Origin: a virus
DNA: 62,897 nt
IMG/VR virus record: IMGVR_UViG_3300025030_000106
Location: 1-62,897 of that record
Reading direction: 5' to 3' (one strand)
Both the position numbers and the translations under genes were made by a program. This document shows positions 23,786-31,989 of the stretch, piece after piece (position 1 is the stretch's first letter; the number at the start of each line of letters is the position of its first letter). The notes under the pieces are model-generated. The model saw only the letters and a list, made by a program, of their open reading frames with translations, was not told the DNA's origin and did not search any database.

Positions 23786-24308
23786 TTGTCCCCCTATTAA
23801 GTTCAGCAATGAGAAGGTCTTGTTCAGCCCGACGTAGTTCCTGACGTCGACGTTCCTCTTCAGGATCAGGCTCGGGTTGGAAGTCCGGCAGCCGGTACTG
23901 AAGATTGTCTCTGTTTGCCGCAATCAAGACGTTGGCCTCTTCCAAGGTATTGACGGCAAGCTCCAGCCCATCAAAACACCACCCGCCCCTGTAATGGACC
24001 AACCGATGCTTCTGCTGCAGACGCTCCATCAAAAACATCTTCGGTGGAGTATAGTTGGTATGGTAGGTCGCGTTATGCTCATACCAAGCATAGAATATCT
24101 GCAGCAGCATATCCCGGGACAGCTTGCCGCCGGGCTTCTCCCGCAGCATGATGTTCATAAACATGTCCGTGATCTCCAGGTCAGTCCGGAACCCGGCACT
24201 GCCAATCGGCTGAATAAATGATCTATGGCAATTCTGAGTATACTCCTTCAGGAATTTCTGCATCCACTTGTTAAATGGATCCTGAGAGAGCAGTCGCTCA
24301 AGATTCAT
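23769..24308 (-). CDS. Protein with a D5-type winged-helix domain, relative of the primase C-terminus
   Basis: 179 residues from ATG 24308 (SD GGAG). The segment SRDMLLQIFYAWYEHN ... HYRGGWCFDGLEL aligns by eye with the end of the primase-helicase (NRDAIFHAYSDWCEKS ... HKGCWCYAGLRL). The C-terminus is charged (EERRRQELRRAEQ). It may be a stand-alone DNA-binding or loading partner of the replication proteins. Inferred, not proven. Confidence 0.65.
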   Translation of the reverse strand: MNLERLLSQDPFNKWMQKFLKEYTQNCHRSFIQPIGSAGFRTDLEITDMFMNIMLREKPGGKLSRDMLLQIFYAWYEHNATYHTNYTPPKMFLMERLQQKHRLVHYRGGWCFDGLELAVNTLEEANVLIAANRDNLQYRLPDFQPEPDPEEERRRQELRRAEQDLLIAELNRGTSGKRG

Positions 24309-24672
24309 CTGGGGCTCCCTTATGTGGCAGATCCAGCAGCAATGGTGCTTTGTCGTCGAGGTCAAAGACCTCCTTATTAGAAGCGATCCTCAAGAGATCC
24401 TCAGCAGCCTCCACCTGGGCTTGAAGGATCTTTATCTGCCGGCGCTTCCGGGCAGCATAGGATTCATAGGCCTGCGCTTTTGTTTCACAAGCCCACTTCT
24501 TATGGGCCTTGAGATTGACAAACTTCTTATCGCTCCTCCAACCGAGATCAATCCACACCCCGCAAGGAGTTCTCTTGAGGATCAGATATTCCTGAGGTTT
24601 CTTGTGACGATTCCAAGGATAGTCTCGCACATCGGAATCTTCAAACCGATAGAGATACTCGACCTTATTCAC
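24298..24672 (-). CDS. Conserved phage protein
   Basis: 124 residues from GTG 24672. The pattern LILKRTPCGVWIDLG ... AHKKWACETKAQAYESYAARK followed by a coiled coil is one I recall from many phages; function unknown. Confidence 0.7.
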   Translation of the reverse strand: MNKVEYLYRFEDSDVRDYPWNRHKKPQEYLILKRTPCGVWIDLGWRSDKKFVNLKAHKKWACETKAQAYESYAARKRRQIKILQAQVEAAEDLLRIASNKEVFDLDDKAPLLLDLPHKGAPDES

Positions 24673-24845
24673 GGCACGACCTCTGCCTTCTTGTTTTTCT
24701 TGGCCTCGAGCCCGACCTTGACCAGGACCGCGATCATGTTCGAAACTGTCCGCCCGTCCTCAATTGCCAGGTCCTGCACCTGTTTATAGAGTTCCCAGTG
24801 CATTGATACTGACGACGTCACCCTCGTTCTTTTTACCGTGTTCAT
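24669..24845 (-). CDS. Small ribbon-helix-helix (CopG/Arc-like) regulator
   Basis: 58 residues starting MNTVKRTRVTSSVSMHWELY and continuing with a helix, a GRTVSNM turn and a second helix. A basic strand followed by two helices is the ribbon-helix-helix layout of small dimeric repressors. The stop overlaps the next start (GTGA). Confidence 0.6.
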   Translation of the reverse strand: MNTVKRTRVTSSVSMHWELYKQVQDLAIEDGRTVSNMIAVLVKVGLEAKKNKKAEVVP

Positions 24846-25069
24846 GCCTGAACCTCCGAATTCGGAACACTGTTGTTTGTCAACTGCCGCGCATCACCAC
24901 CCCCGGGCCCCGCCATAAGAGCATCGAGTTTAGCCCTGACGGCGTCGTGCCCGACGTCATCACCGAACTTCTGCCCTTGCAGGTAGGTCTCGTTCATAAA
25001 CTGCCCATTCCCATTCAACAGCCAACGTAGACGTCTGGCGTCTGCTGCATCACTTCGATCAATACTCAT
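24842..25069 (-). CDS. Hypothetical protein
   Basis: 75 residues from ATG 25069 (SD AAGGAG). RRLRWLLNGNGQFMNE is a motif I recall from small phage proteins. Function unknown. Confidence 0.65.
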   Translation of the reverse strand: MSIDRSDAADARRLRWLLNGNGQFMNETYLQGQKFGDDVGHDAVRAKLDALMAGPGGGDARQLTNNSVPNSEVQA

Positions 25070-25226
25070 TGTTTCTCTCCTTGAGTTCGTCAAAACTTTG
25101 AGGTTGTTCTGACAGTTGTTTAAAACACTCGCCACACAGCGTGTCAACACCCTCTTCAATCACCAAGACCCACTTTCCGCAACCGGCACAGCGGATCTTG
25201 TATGTCTCCAACCCAGGTTCAGTCAT
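25059..25226 (-). CDS. Small zinc-knuckle protein
   Basis: 55 residues. CAGC and CGEC are 20 residues apart and suggest one zinc site. The stop lies inside the next gene start. No family recognised. Confidence 0.6.
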   Translation of the reverse strand: MTEPGLETYKIRCAGCGKWVLVIEEGVDTLCGECFKQLSEQPQSFDELKERNNEY

Positions 25227-25534
25227 TTTGAGTCCTCCTCATCAACTGAAGGGACTCTGTGAAAAACACCCTCCTCATCAGCATAAACGATACTCCCGTT
25301 CAAAAAATCTGGGATGAACCGGTACTCCACGTTCAGGTCATTCAAGTCAACCGGGGCTGGCACCTTCATGTAAAACCCTAACGGCATACGTCGATAAACT
25401 CCTGGTCCGGTAGGATCCCCTGCTTCCGACCAAGATGTTCCTGAGATATACCCTCCGATGACAGAGAGCAAAAAGCCCATTACCGCGATGGCTACACCAA
25501 GGAATACAAGAATAGCTGGATCAATGTGTTTCAT
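25223..25534 (-). CDS. Membrane protein, single N-terminal span
   Basis: 103 residues (SD GGAGG). A hydrophobic N-terminus (AILVFLGVAIAVMGFLLSVI) is followed by a polar domain. No family recognised. Confidence 0.65.
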   Translation of the reverse strand: MKHIDPAILVFLGVAIAVMGFLLSVIGGYISGTSWSEAGDPTGPGVYRRMPLGFYMKVPAPVDLNDLNVEYRFIPDFLNGSIVYADEEGVFHRVPSVDEEDSK

Positions 25535-25571
25535 TTTGCCTCCGGGGGTTCAGGTAGCGGTTGCCAGTGGA

Positions 25572-25940
25572 TTATACAGGTATATCCAGCCACTCGGTCG
25601 GGTTTTGGATGTGTGTTCTTGGGCCACCCAGTCGAAACCAACCTGCCGGCACAGCAAGAAACGTTGTCCCGTCAATGACGCGCTCGGGTCGCCTGTATCT
25701 CCACTGCACCAAATCAGGTAGCCCCTTTCCCTCGCGGATCAAAATTGGCCTGTCCATTGGTGATGTCCCTATCGGTTGCCACTGAGAGGCGCGGGTGTTC
25801 CGCGCAAGCTCGGCTTCGAGATGCTGGGCTTTCCTAATAAATCTATCCATAGTCCACTCGTCTGGACGATCTGCTCGCCATGCGGATAAGTCATTTGTCA
25901 GTGTTTTTCCTTTATGATCTTCGGCACAATGTTTGCACAT
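25572..25940 (-). CDS. DUF551-like protein
   Basis: 122 residues from ATG 25940 (SD AAGGAGA). An N-terminal CKHC is followed by QHLEAELARN. The C-terminal half SQWQPIGTSPMDRPILIREG ... THIQNPTEWLDIP follows the DUF551 pattern (W.PI..SP...VLV ... THW..LP). Function unknown. Confidence 0.6.
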   Translation of the reverse strand: MCKHCAEDHKGKTLTNDLSAWRADRPDEWTMDRFIRKAQHLEAELARNTRASQWQPIGTSPMDRPILIREGKGLPDLVQWRYRRPERVIDGTTFLAVPAGWFRLGGPRTHIQNPTEWLDIPV

Positions 25941-25957
25941 ATCTCTCCTTAAAGTGT

Positions 25958-26025
25958 ACGGCGGGCAGAGAATCGAACTCTGCACTGTGCGGAAATACGC
26001 AATACCCTTTCTTGCGCCACCGCCG
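25958..26025 (-). tRNA. Degenerate tRNA-like element
   Basis: The minus strand has an acceptor-type stem CGGCGGT/CCCGCCG (one mismatch), a perfect T-arm CAGAG-TTCGATT-CTCTG and a D-arm-like CGCAA/TTGCG, but only ~67 bases and no good anticodon arm. It lies between genes. It is probably a decayed tRNA or a tRNA mimic; no isotype can be given. Confidence 0.4.
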
Positions 26026-26049
26026 TACTATTTTATTTCAGCCTTTCCG

Positions 26050-26133
26050 TTACTGCATCAAGCCGGTTTTGGCATAATAAAAATCAACCAGAGCATTGAA
26101 CATTTTCCAACCTCGTACAATATCTTCTTTCAC
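26050..26133 (-). CDS. Possible 27-residue peptide
   Basis: From GTG 26133, overlapping the previous stop (GTGA), with GGAGG ~10 bases upstream. Reads VKEDIVRGWKMFNALVDFYY and a short tail. Support is only positional. Confidence 0.35.
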   Translation of the reverse strand: MKEDIVRGWKMFNALVDFYYAKTGLMQ

Positions 26134-26354
26134 TTGCTCCGTGCCTCCATGGCCCTGTCGGCTATCGTTACAAAAATACGATACGCACTACTCAGCTCAT
26201 CTTTCCCGTGGGTCAGCTCATCTTCCACACAAGTTTCAGCGATTGTTTCTATCTCCATCAGCGCCTCATCCTTCCGCGCAAGCTCGGCTTCTAGATGCTG
26301 GATGCGGCCGTATGCCTCGCCGCCATAACAGGCGCAATCATGATCCTGACACAT
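26130..26354 (-). CDS. Hypothetical coiled-coil protein
   Basis: 74 residues (SD GAGGGG). RIQHLEAELARKDEALMEIE is coiled coil and resembles a segment of the DUF551-like gene at 25572, so the two may share a duplicated piece. Confidence 0.6.
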   Translation of the reverse strand: MCQDHDCACYGGEAYGRIQHLEAELARKDEALMEIETIAETCVEDELTHGKDELSSAYRIFVTIADRAMEARSK

Positions 26355-26363
26355 AGCCCCTCC

Positions 26364-26498
26364 TCAGCAATCCCTCGAATCTATGATAGCAACGATTATC
26401 CAAAACGCTGAGTATAAAACTCCTATATCGTCACCATCCCCGAGAAAGGTGTTCAAACCAAGGGCAATCAATATCATTACCAATGAGAAGAATTTCAT
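26364..26498 (-). CDS. 44-residue membrane peptide
   Basis: From ATG 26498 overlapping the previous stop (ATGA), SD AGGAGG. Two hydrophobic segments (FFSLVMILIALGL and VLYSAFWIIVAII) flank a GDGDD turn. Probably a hairpin membrane protein. Confidence 0.5.
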   Translation of the reverse strand: MKFFSLVMILIALGLNTFLGDGDDIGVLYSAFWIIVAIIDSRDC

Positions 26499-26821
26499 CC
26501 CAACTCCTCCTCAACCACCACCACCTCCAAAACCATCCTGGGCCCGGGCAGGCACTTCTGCTCCCATTGGAAGTCCGGCGCAACGTTAACGTCGACGTTA
26601 TGGTCCCGGAGGAATCCCATAATCTCATCATAGGGTATTCGGGAAGCCCTGCCAAACTCCATCAGGGCGCCCATCAACATCTGGGTATTCTGCCGCTCCT
26701 CGGCAACTTTATCAGACAGATACTCTGAGCCTTTGTTCCGACGGAGCAGCCGGGCGGTCAGCAACCACTTGCCAAACCCCAAGGCAGTCTTTTTGAACTG
26801 TTCAGATTTCAACACACTCAT
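26495..26821 (-). CDS. Hypothetical protein with hexamer-encoded segment
   Basis: 108 residues. A TAACGTCGACGTT stretch encodes part of HNVDVNVAPD, so the dispersed GACGTT/GACGTC motif is inside this gene too. No family recognised. Confidence 0.65.
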   Translation of the reverse strand: MSVLKSEQFKKTALGFGKWLLTARLLRRNKGSEYLSDKVAEERQNTQMLMGALMEFGRASRIPYDEIMGFLRDHNVDVNVAPDFQWEQKCLPGPRMVLEVVVVEEELG

Positions 26822-27072
26822 TTCTGATCCTCCTCGTTGATAAATTCAGCAACACTCTTGTCATACGGCGGCACTGAGACGTTCCAAGCCGCACAAAATT
26901 TCAGGCTGATCTGCTGCAGGACCTCCTCCACCCGCACTTGGCAGACTTGAGCATGCAAGGTGCTCTCCTCTGCCAAGACCCTCTCGTAGTGGTTGGTCGT
27001 CAGGATATTCCCAAACCAGGCCCCGACGCCAAACACACTGCAGATGAACAGAAATTTTAGCCACCACTTCAT
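26818..27072 (-). CDS. Membrane-anchored hypothetical protein
   Basis: 84 residues. N-terminal anchor WWLKFLFICSVFGVGAWFG, then a soluble part. Overlaps both neighbours by a few bases. No family recognised. Confidence 0.65.
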   Translation of the reverse strand: MKWWLKFLFICSVFGVGAWFGNILTTNHYERVLAEESTLHAQVCQVRVEEVLQQISLKFCAAWNVSVPPYDKSVAEFINEEDQK

Positions 27073-27452
27073 CAGGGCTCCTGATACCGCTGTAAGAAAT
27101 CACAAACCCGGGCCCGGGCAGCCGGAGACAACTTGCTGATGCAATCACTGGGCAGATCTCCGTGCCAAGCATTATCAAGATAGGACTCCAGATCATCCCA
27201 GATCTGCCCGAACCACCAACCGTTGGAGAAAAAGTGCTCAATGATACCTTGGCAGTCGACACAGACCTTGTAATTCCTGGCGGTCCCTTCACCAAAGCAG
27301 GTGTGATAGTAATACTCCTGTCCCTTCTTAATCTGGACTGAGCACTCACCACAAATATGGTCCTTGCCGGCATGCTTGATGTGTCTCACGCCCCAGTGCC
27401 AGTCCTCAGACTCTTCCATATAGCCAATAGCATTGCAGGAGCAATTCATCAT
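27072..27452 (-). CDS. Zinc-binding hypothetical protein
   Basis: 126 residues. CSC near the start, then HICGECSVQIKKGQEYYYHTC and CVDC form a treble-clef-like zinc site. The C-terminus is helical. First gene after a promoter at 27477. Confidence 0.65.
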   Translation of the reverse strand: MMNCSCNAIGYMEESEDWHWGVRHIKHAGKDHICGECSVQIKKGQEYYYHTCFGEGTARNYKVCVDCQGIIEHFFSNGWWFGQIWDDLESYLDNAWHGDLPSDCISKLSPAARARVCDFLQRYQEP

Positions 27453-27476
27453 TTCATCGCCCTCCTGACTTCTTAG

Positions 27477-27506
27477 ATTGTAGCATAATTGTTATTTCTA
27501 TTACAA
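27477..27506 (-). promoter_or_regulatory. Promoter before the 27072-27452 gene
   Basis: TTGTAA, 18-bp spacer, TACAAT on the minus strand, overlapping the stop of the helicase gene and about 25 bases before the next start. Confidence 0.5.
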
Positions 27507-28913
27507 GAGAAAATCTTGCAACGACTTCTTATCACCAATGACATCAGACAGAACTTTGTCCTTAACGATCAGATTGTCGTAGATCCTTTCTTGGATTGTG
27601 CCAGCGGCCAGGAATATGCTCACGAACTGCTTCCGCGCCTGGCCATCTCTGTGGATCCGCCCGACGGCCTGCTTAAACGTCGGCGGATCAGGTGGAATCT
27701 CGATAAAAATCTCGTGCCGAGCATGCTGCAGATCCAGTCCGACGCCACCAGACTTGCAGTGTGCGACCATTCTGTTGACGTCGGCCTTAAAAGCGTCCTC
27801 ACTCTTGTTCTTTTGCATCTGCGTAAAGTCGCTCCACAGCCCGACGGCAGTATTACCAAGATGCTGAAGGACCCTCCGGTTCGTGTCGATGAAGTGACCG
27901 TAGATGATGACCTTCTCGTCGGGCCCAAGTTCCTCAAGACGTTCATCGAGCAGTTCCAGATACACCGGCGGAAACTCGGCGCCAAACATCTCCGGGTTCG
28001 TCACCATCTGCTGGAGCCTGGTGAACAACGAGTCAATTTCCTTCCCGTTCTTGGCTGCATATGCTGGAAATTCCGCAACCGCGGTGCTGGTCATCTTCTG
28101 GTAGAGCCTCAAGTGCCTATGATCGAGGTCATACTTGATCGGAATGTAGGTGATCGGCGGAATGTCCAGCAACTCGTCGGCGTTGGCGTCAAACCTGCGG
28201 AGTTTGAAATTGGTCTCCAAGAGGTCCATATTCTTGAACACCCTGGGCTTCTTGTACTGGTCAAACTTTGCCACGTGCAGATGGTTGAATTGCTCCTGGG
28301 TTTTGTACACGAACGGCGTCAACGTCTTGATGTAGCCATACGCCTGGCCCGGGTTCGACACCGGCGTCGCGTTCAGCAGCGTGAATGGCTTCACCGGATC
28401 GTCCGTGTCCAAGGCATTCAGTTGCTTCACAGTCAGCACATTGTAAAACAGTTGCCGCAGATTCTTGAATGTCTTGGAGCCTGAATCGCGGAGGCTAACC
28501 TCGTCACAGATCACATATACCTTCCGAGCCTTCATCTGAGTGTAGACCTTGTCAAAGTCTTTCAGGAAGATCTGGTAGCCCATGATGATGATGGCCTCGG
28601 TAAGATTCATCTTGGCTCGCTCCTTCGGGCTGCCCTGATAGGCACAGGTTGAAGGAATATTCTCAAACTCTTTGACAAACTCGTGCCACTTCCTGATCAG
28701 AGTCGGCGGGCACAAGATCAAGATCTGCGTCGTGTCTCCTACAATTGACGAGCCCAGGGCCAAGAACCACGACACGATCGTCTTCCCGGTCCCGACGTCC
28801 ATCTTCTCCAGCGACGTCGAGTCAGCGCCGGCGTCGAGGATAATCTGACGTTGGAAGGGGTAGGGTGTGTACCTTGAGGGGAACTCCTTCCCGACCTTAT
28901 CTACGATGTCCAT
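27501..28913 (-). CDS. SNF2/DEAD-type superfamily 2 helicase
   Basis: 470 residues. Motif I MDVGTGKT (Lys44), motif II CDEV (Asp137, Glu138), motif III LLNATPV, and in the second domain KSGGVGLDLQHA and motif VI QAVGRIHRDGQ. This is the SNF2-like order seen in phage helicases that remodel DNA or displace proteins. Single-chain, no extra domains. It is expected to act in replication or recombination. Confidence 0.87.
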   Translation of the reverse strand: MDIVDKVGKEFPSRYTPYPFQRQIILDAGADSTSLEKMDVGTGKTIVSWFLALGSSIVGDTTQILILCPPTLIRKWHEFVKEFENIPSTCAYQGSPKERAKMNLTEAIIIMGYQIFLKDFDKVYTQMKARKVYVICDEVSLRDSGSKTFKNLRQLFYNVLTVKQLNALDTDDPVKPFTLLNATPVSNPGQAYGYIKTLTPFVYKTQEQFNHLHVAKFDQYKKPRVFKNMDLLETNFKLRRFDANADELLDIPPITYIPIKYDLDHRHLRLYQKMTSTAVAEFPAYAAKNGKEIDSLFTRLQQMVTNPEMFGAEFPPVYLELLDERLEELGPDEKVIIYGHFIDTNRRVLQHLGNTAVGLWSDFTQMQKNKSEDAFKADVNRMVAHCKSGGVGLDLQHARHEIFIEIPPDPPTFKQAVGRIHRDGQARKQFVSIFLAAGTIQERIYDNLIVKDKVLSDVIGDKKSLQDFLL

Positions 28914-28922
28914 ACTTGGGCC

Positions 28923-29270
28923 TCAATTCTTGATCTCCTGTAGTTTTTGATCCTTACATTTCTTGAGATACTCCCCTATAGCTTTTTGGCTGTGCTCCTC
29001 ACCCGGGTGCCTTATAAAATAAAGGATAACATCAGCACCACATTCAAGTCCGAGGTTAAAGCCTGCAGTAAAGCCCCGCTCGTATTCAGTCTCAGGTGTC
29101 TCGACGTCAACGCCGACTTCCTGTAACTTTTGTTTATCCACGCACTCGAACCAATAGGCGCCCCGGACGAGTGTTCCCCCCTGCCGCTTGCAACTGGAGG
29201 AGGCCAACCAAAGAGCCGAAGCAAAAATTATGGCTACCCAGAGCAAACCTAATATCCAAAGGCCTTTCAT
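28923..29270 (-). CDS. Exported or membrane-anchored hypothetical protein
   Basis: 115 residues with an N-terminal anchor (ILGLLWVAIIFASALWLASS) and a Cys just after it. The rest is charged. No family recognised. Confidence 0.65.
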   Translation of the reverse strand: MKGLWILGLLWVAIIFASALWLASSSCKRQGGTLVRGAYWFECVDKQKLQEVGVDVETPETEYERGFTAGFNLGLECGADVILYFIRHPGEEHSQKAIGEYLKKCKDQKLQEIKN

Positions 29271-29806
29271 TCCTCCCCCTCCCTGACGTGGGCTTCCAGT
29301 TTCTCAAACGCCCGCCGACCATCATCACCAAACATCTGGTGAAAATCCGACAGGCCCAGGCAGTACACATACCCGGGCGACTTGAACGCCGGCTTGGTCC
29401 GGTGCCGGAGCAACAGCCCTGCCGACAGCCCCACATCCATGGCAGAGCCGTCGGCGTTCTCCTTAAGGATCTTCGAGACCATGCACTCGCTCGGAACCAT
29501 GGCGAAGACGTCATAGCCACACAGCAGCTCCGGGATATACGAGACCGAGCAAGTCTTCCCAACCTTCAGGTCGAGCACGTCGAGGACCACGTCCTTATTG
29601 ACGATGTTGATTCCGGTGACCCTGAGATTCGTCAGGATATTGGGGACCGCGCTCCCGGAGAGGATGTTGTACACGACCAACAGCTTGCCGTGGAACACCC
29701 TGACAATAGCCAGGTCACCGAACTGTGCATAGTGCCGTTGCTCATCCTGGCTCATCTGCTCGATGTAATATTTACTGATCTCGTTTCGTTCTAGAATTTT
29801 ACTCAT
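29267..29806 (-). CDS. Hypothetical protein
   Basis: 179 residues, mixed alpha/beta, no motif recognised. ATGA-type overlap with the neighbour at 29803. Confidence 0.7.
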   Translation of the reverse strand: MSKILERNEISKYYIEQMSQDEQRHYAQFGDLAIVRVFHGKLLVVYNILSGSAVPNILTNLRVTGINIVNKDVVLDVLDLKVGKTCSVSYIPELLCGYDVFAMVPSECMVSKILKENADGSAMDVGLSAGLLLRHRTKPAFKSPGYVYCLGLSDFHQMFGDDGRRAFEKLEAHVREGEE

Positions 29807-30342
29807 CCTCCCACCTCCTTGGGATCTTTGAAATCCTTATGATATGGGTTCATTTTGAGCAGGAACACCTCCTCACCCTTCTCCAGCAGCGAGCCGAACC
29901 GGACTTGGATCACGTTACCGTCCTGAGAAAGCGAGCCACGTTGATATTTCTTCCACTGCAACGCCCTCGCCAGCACAACGTCGAGGACAAGGTCAACGTC
30001 GCCGTACCAGTAGCGAGTGACGCCCAGCGCCGGCAGATCGCTGAGGTTGGCTTTGAAAAAATCAAACATCTGGACCGGGCTCAGCTCCGAACACAGTCTC
30101 TCCACGGTCCTGCCCCCGACGATCTGCCCCAGGGTCTCTTCATAAAGGAAGTCTTTGTCGAGGGTAAAAAAATGATGAAGGCCATCATTCCCAGGCTCAT
30201 ACTGAAACGGGACCGTACTGGCCCGGGTGACCAGATTGAACAACACCGGCGACCGACCAAAGTATGTGCTGTAGATCCCGGCCTGGCGCCCTTCACACAT
30301 AATATCGTACTTCTCGAGTGGTTGTACTGTTGCAAAAATCAT
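29803..30342 (-). CDS. Hypothetical protein
   Basis: 179 residues, no motif recognised. It contains a hexamer-encoded stretch (GDVDLVLDVVL). Confidence 0.7.
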   Translation of the reverse strand: MIFATVQPLEKYDIMCEGRQAGIYSTYFGRSPVLFNLVTRASTVPFQYEPGNDGLHHFFTLDKDFLYEETLGQIVGGRTVERLCSELSPVQMFDFFKANLSDLPALGVTRYWYGDVDLVLDVVLARALQWKKYQRGSLSQDGNVIQVRFGSLLEKGEEVFLLKMNPYHKDFKDPKEVGG

Positions 30343-30355
30343 GGGCTGTTGTCTC

Positions 30356-30685
30356 CTATTTACGTTTCAGATGAATCGGCAAGTTTTTAACAACCTCGAC
30401 GTCAGGACAGCCGTAGGCACGTTTATAATCCTTGAGCAGGAAGTCTTCCGGGACCGTGTCGGTGACGATTTTCTCCCGTGGGAACTTGACCCAGTCGTCT
30501 TTCTTGCTGCCGAAGATGAACGGGATCAACGCCGCCATCAACTGCCCTTGCTGGTTCTGCTGCGGCACGACCCTGGCGGCGTTCTTGATCATGATATTGT
30601 CCTCGTCGTGATAGGCAACCTCGGCGATGACGCTGACGTAGCCTTCAACGAGGAGCAACTGAATCTCTGCAACTTTCTCAGCCAT
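30356..30685 (-). CDS. Hypothetical protein
   Basis: 109 residues. Starts MAEKVAEIQLLLVEGYVSVI. No family recognised. Confidence 0.65.
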   Translation of the reverse strand: MAEKVAEIQLLLVEGYVSVIAEVAYHDEDNIMIKNAARVVPQQNQQGQLMAALIPFIFGSKKDDWVKFPREKIVTDTVPEDFLLKDYKRAYGCPDVEVVKNLPIHLKRK

Positions 30686-30698
30686 TTTGAACCTCCGT

Positions 30699-30884
30699 TT
30701 AATCTTTAAAAAGTATGACTATTAAAACCATAACAACACAAAATTCCTGAAACTCAACTTCAGCTACCGGCCGCAACCAGAAATCAGCAGCAGATGGAGA
30801 GATCACTGGCCCAACAATAACCAACAGGCCAAACAAAAAGACGCAAAAGATTGTCATATAAACTTTTCCCAAAGAATCTCCCAT
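30699..30884 (-). CDS. Small membrane protein with two spans
   Basis: 61 residues with hydrophobic segments at both ends (MTIFCVFLFGLLVIVGPVI and FCVVMVLIVILF). Function unknown. Confidence 0.6.
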   Translation of the reverse strand: MGDSLGKVYMTIFCVFLFGLLVIVGPVISPSAADFWLRPVAEVEFQEFCVVMVLIVILFKD

Positions 30885-30893
30885 AGCACCTCC

Positions 30894-31478
30894 TCAGTGA
30901 AGATCAAACACAACGTCATAGCCGAGCTTGACGATATCCCAGCATTTGTAGCACTCATCACACCTGCCCGGGCACTTGAAGTGAAAGTTCGGTCGGCGCT
31001 TGTCAATCGATAGCCAGGCCCGAGGGAAATCGTCAAACCCTTTCGGGTTCCGGAGCCCGGGCCACATCGACAAGATGATTGAAAAATTATCAGGGATTTT
31101 TTCCCCAAGAGGTAACAGATCCCACCGTTTTGTGAACATCATGAACTTGATGTCAGGAAAGATCCGGGCGGTTTGCATAACCCATTCAGCATAAGCAACG
31201 TCAGGCATGTCACCGCTGACATGCCAGCGGAAATGGGTCGGCCGGTGTTCTCTCAACCAAGTCTCAATTGCGATGAAATACTGTGCCGCCCCATAGGCTT
31301 GCAGGAACTGCCAGTTCTCCAACCAAGCTTTCCGCACTGACGGATACAGCCGCATCGCTTTCTGCGCATAGCATTGCTTGGCGCAGGGGACCTTCGGCCG
31401 GCAGGTCACCGCCGGCGGCAAGGAGATGTTTGGGATCTTGCCCAACTTCATGTTTCCTTTCGAGATGTGCAACTTCAC
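30894..31478 (-). CDS. GP88-family phage protein
   Basis: 194 residues. CRPKVPCAKQCYAQKAMRLYP ... RKAWLENW, then RWHVSGDMP and a late Cys cluster CPGRCDECYKC match the pattern of mycobacteriophage-type gene product 88 proteins. The Cys clusters could bind zinc or an iron-sulfur cluster. Role unknown. Confidence 0.75.
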   Translation of the reverse strand: MKLHISKGNMKLGKIPNISLPPAVTCRPKVPCAKQCYAQKAMRLYPSVRKAWLENWQFLQAYGAAQYFIAIETWLREHRPTHFRWHVSGDMPDVAYAEWVMQTARIFPDIKFMMFTKRWDLLPLGEKIPDNFSIILSMWPGLRNPKGFDDFPRAWLSIDKRRPNFHFKCPGRCDECYKCWDIVKLGYDVVFDLH

Positions 31479-31717
31479 TCACTGACCTCCTCATAACTTT
31501 CTGATTCGGGATTCCAGTGGAACCCCAGTTTTACCGCTTCCTCTGCCTCCAGATCATCCAACGTCGCGATCACGTCCTCTTTCAGTTCAGCCAGGACAAC
31601 GTCGACGTCTTCGTCGGGCCCGACCTCGACCTTCATCCAGAATTCGGGCCCGATAATAACGTAGGGCTTGAGACGCACCGAGCGCTTCATCCCCATAGCC
31701 ATCTCAAGGATCTTCAC
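31475..31717 (-). CDS. Acidic hypothetical protein
   Basis: 80 residues from GTG 31717, overlapping the previous stop (GTGA). VEVGPDEDVDVVLAELKED contains a hexamer-encoded DVDV. No family recognised. Confidence 0.6.
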   Translation of the reverse strand: MKILEMAMGMKRSVRLKPYVIIGPEFWMKVEVGPDEDVDVVLAELKEDVIATLDDLEAEEAVKLGFHWNPESESYEEVSE

Positions 31718-31989
31718 GGCCCAGCCTCGATCGCGGACTCCAGCCCCGCGGCGAACTTGGTTAAAACCCTGCCGCGAGTGAAGGCCTTCGTGATGGCCTC
31801 TCTGACGGCGTCTTCTCGGGTCCGGCCCACCCCGGTGACCGACAGCCCCAGAAACGCCAACGAAGGAGGATTCAGCCGGCACTGAAAGGCGCCCTTCGCC
31901 ACCCAGATCAGCCCGACGTACTCGCCGTTGACGAGCACGACTTGATGGGAGAGCAGTTTATCGCCGGGGACTTTCACAAAGATGATCAT
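31714..31989 (-). CDS. Hypothetical protein, paralogue of the adjacent 31986-32264 gene
   Basis: 91 residues. VVLVNGEYVGLIWVAKGAFQCRL ... TREDAVREAITKAF shows the same order of motifs as its upstream neighbour (VVVNGDEIGEVW, FQCQL, TVQEAIQNAV), indicating tandem duplication. Role unknown. Confidence 0.65.
   Translation of the reverse strand: MIIFVKVPGDKLLSHQVVLVNGEYVGLIWVAKGAFQCRLNPPSLAFLGLSVTGVGRTREDAVREAITKAFTRGRVLTKFAAGLESAIEAGP

Noticed and set aside
27489-28484. 331-codon plus-strand ORF opposite the SNF2 helicase
   Set aside because: It mirrors the helicase coding sequence; no known motifs, while the minus frame has all helicase motifs.
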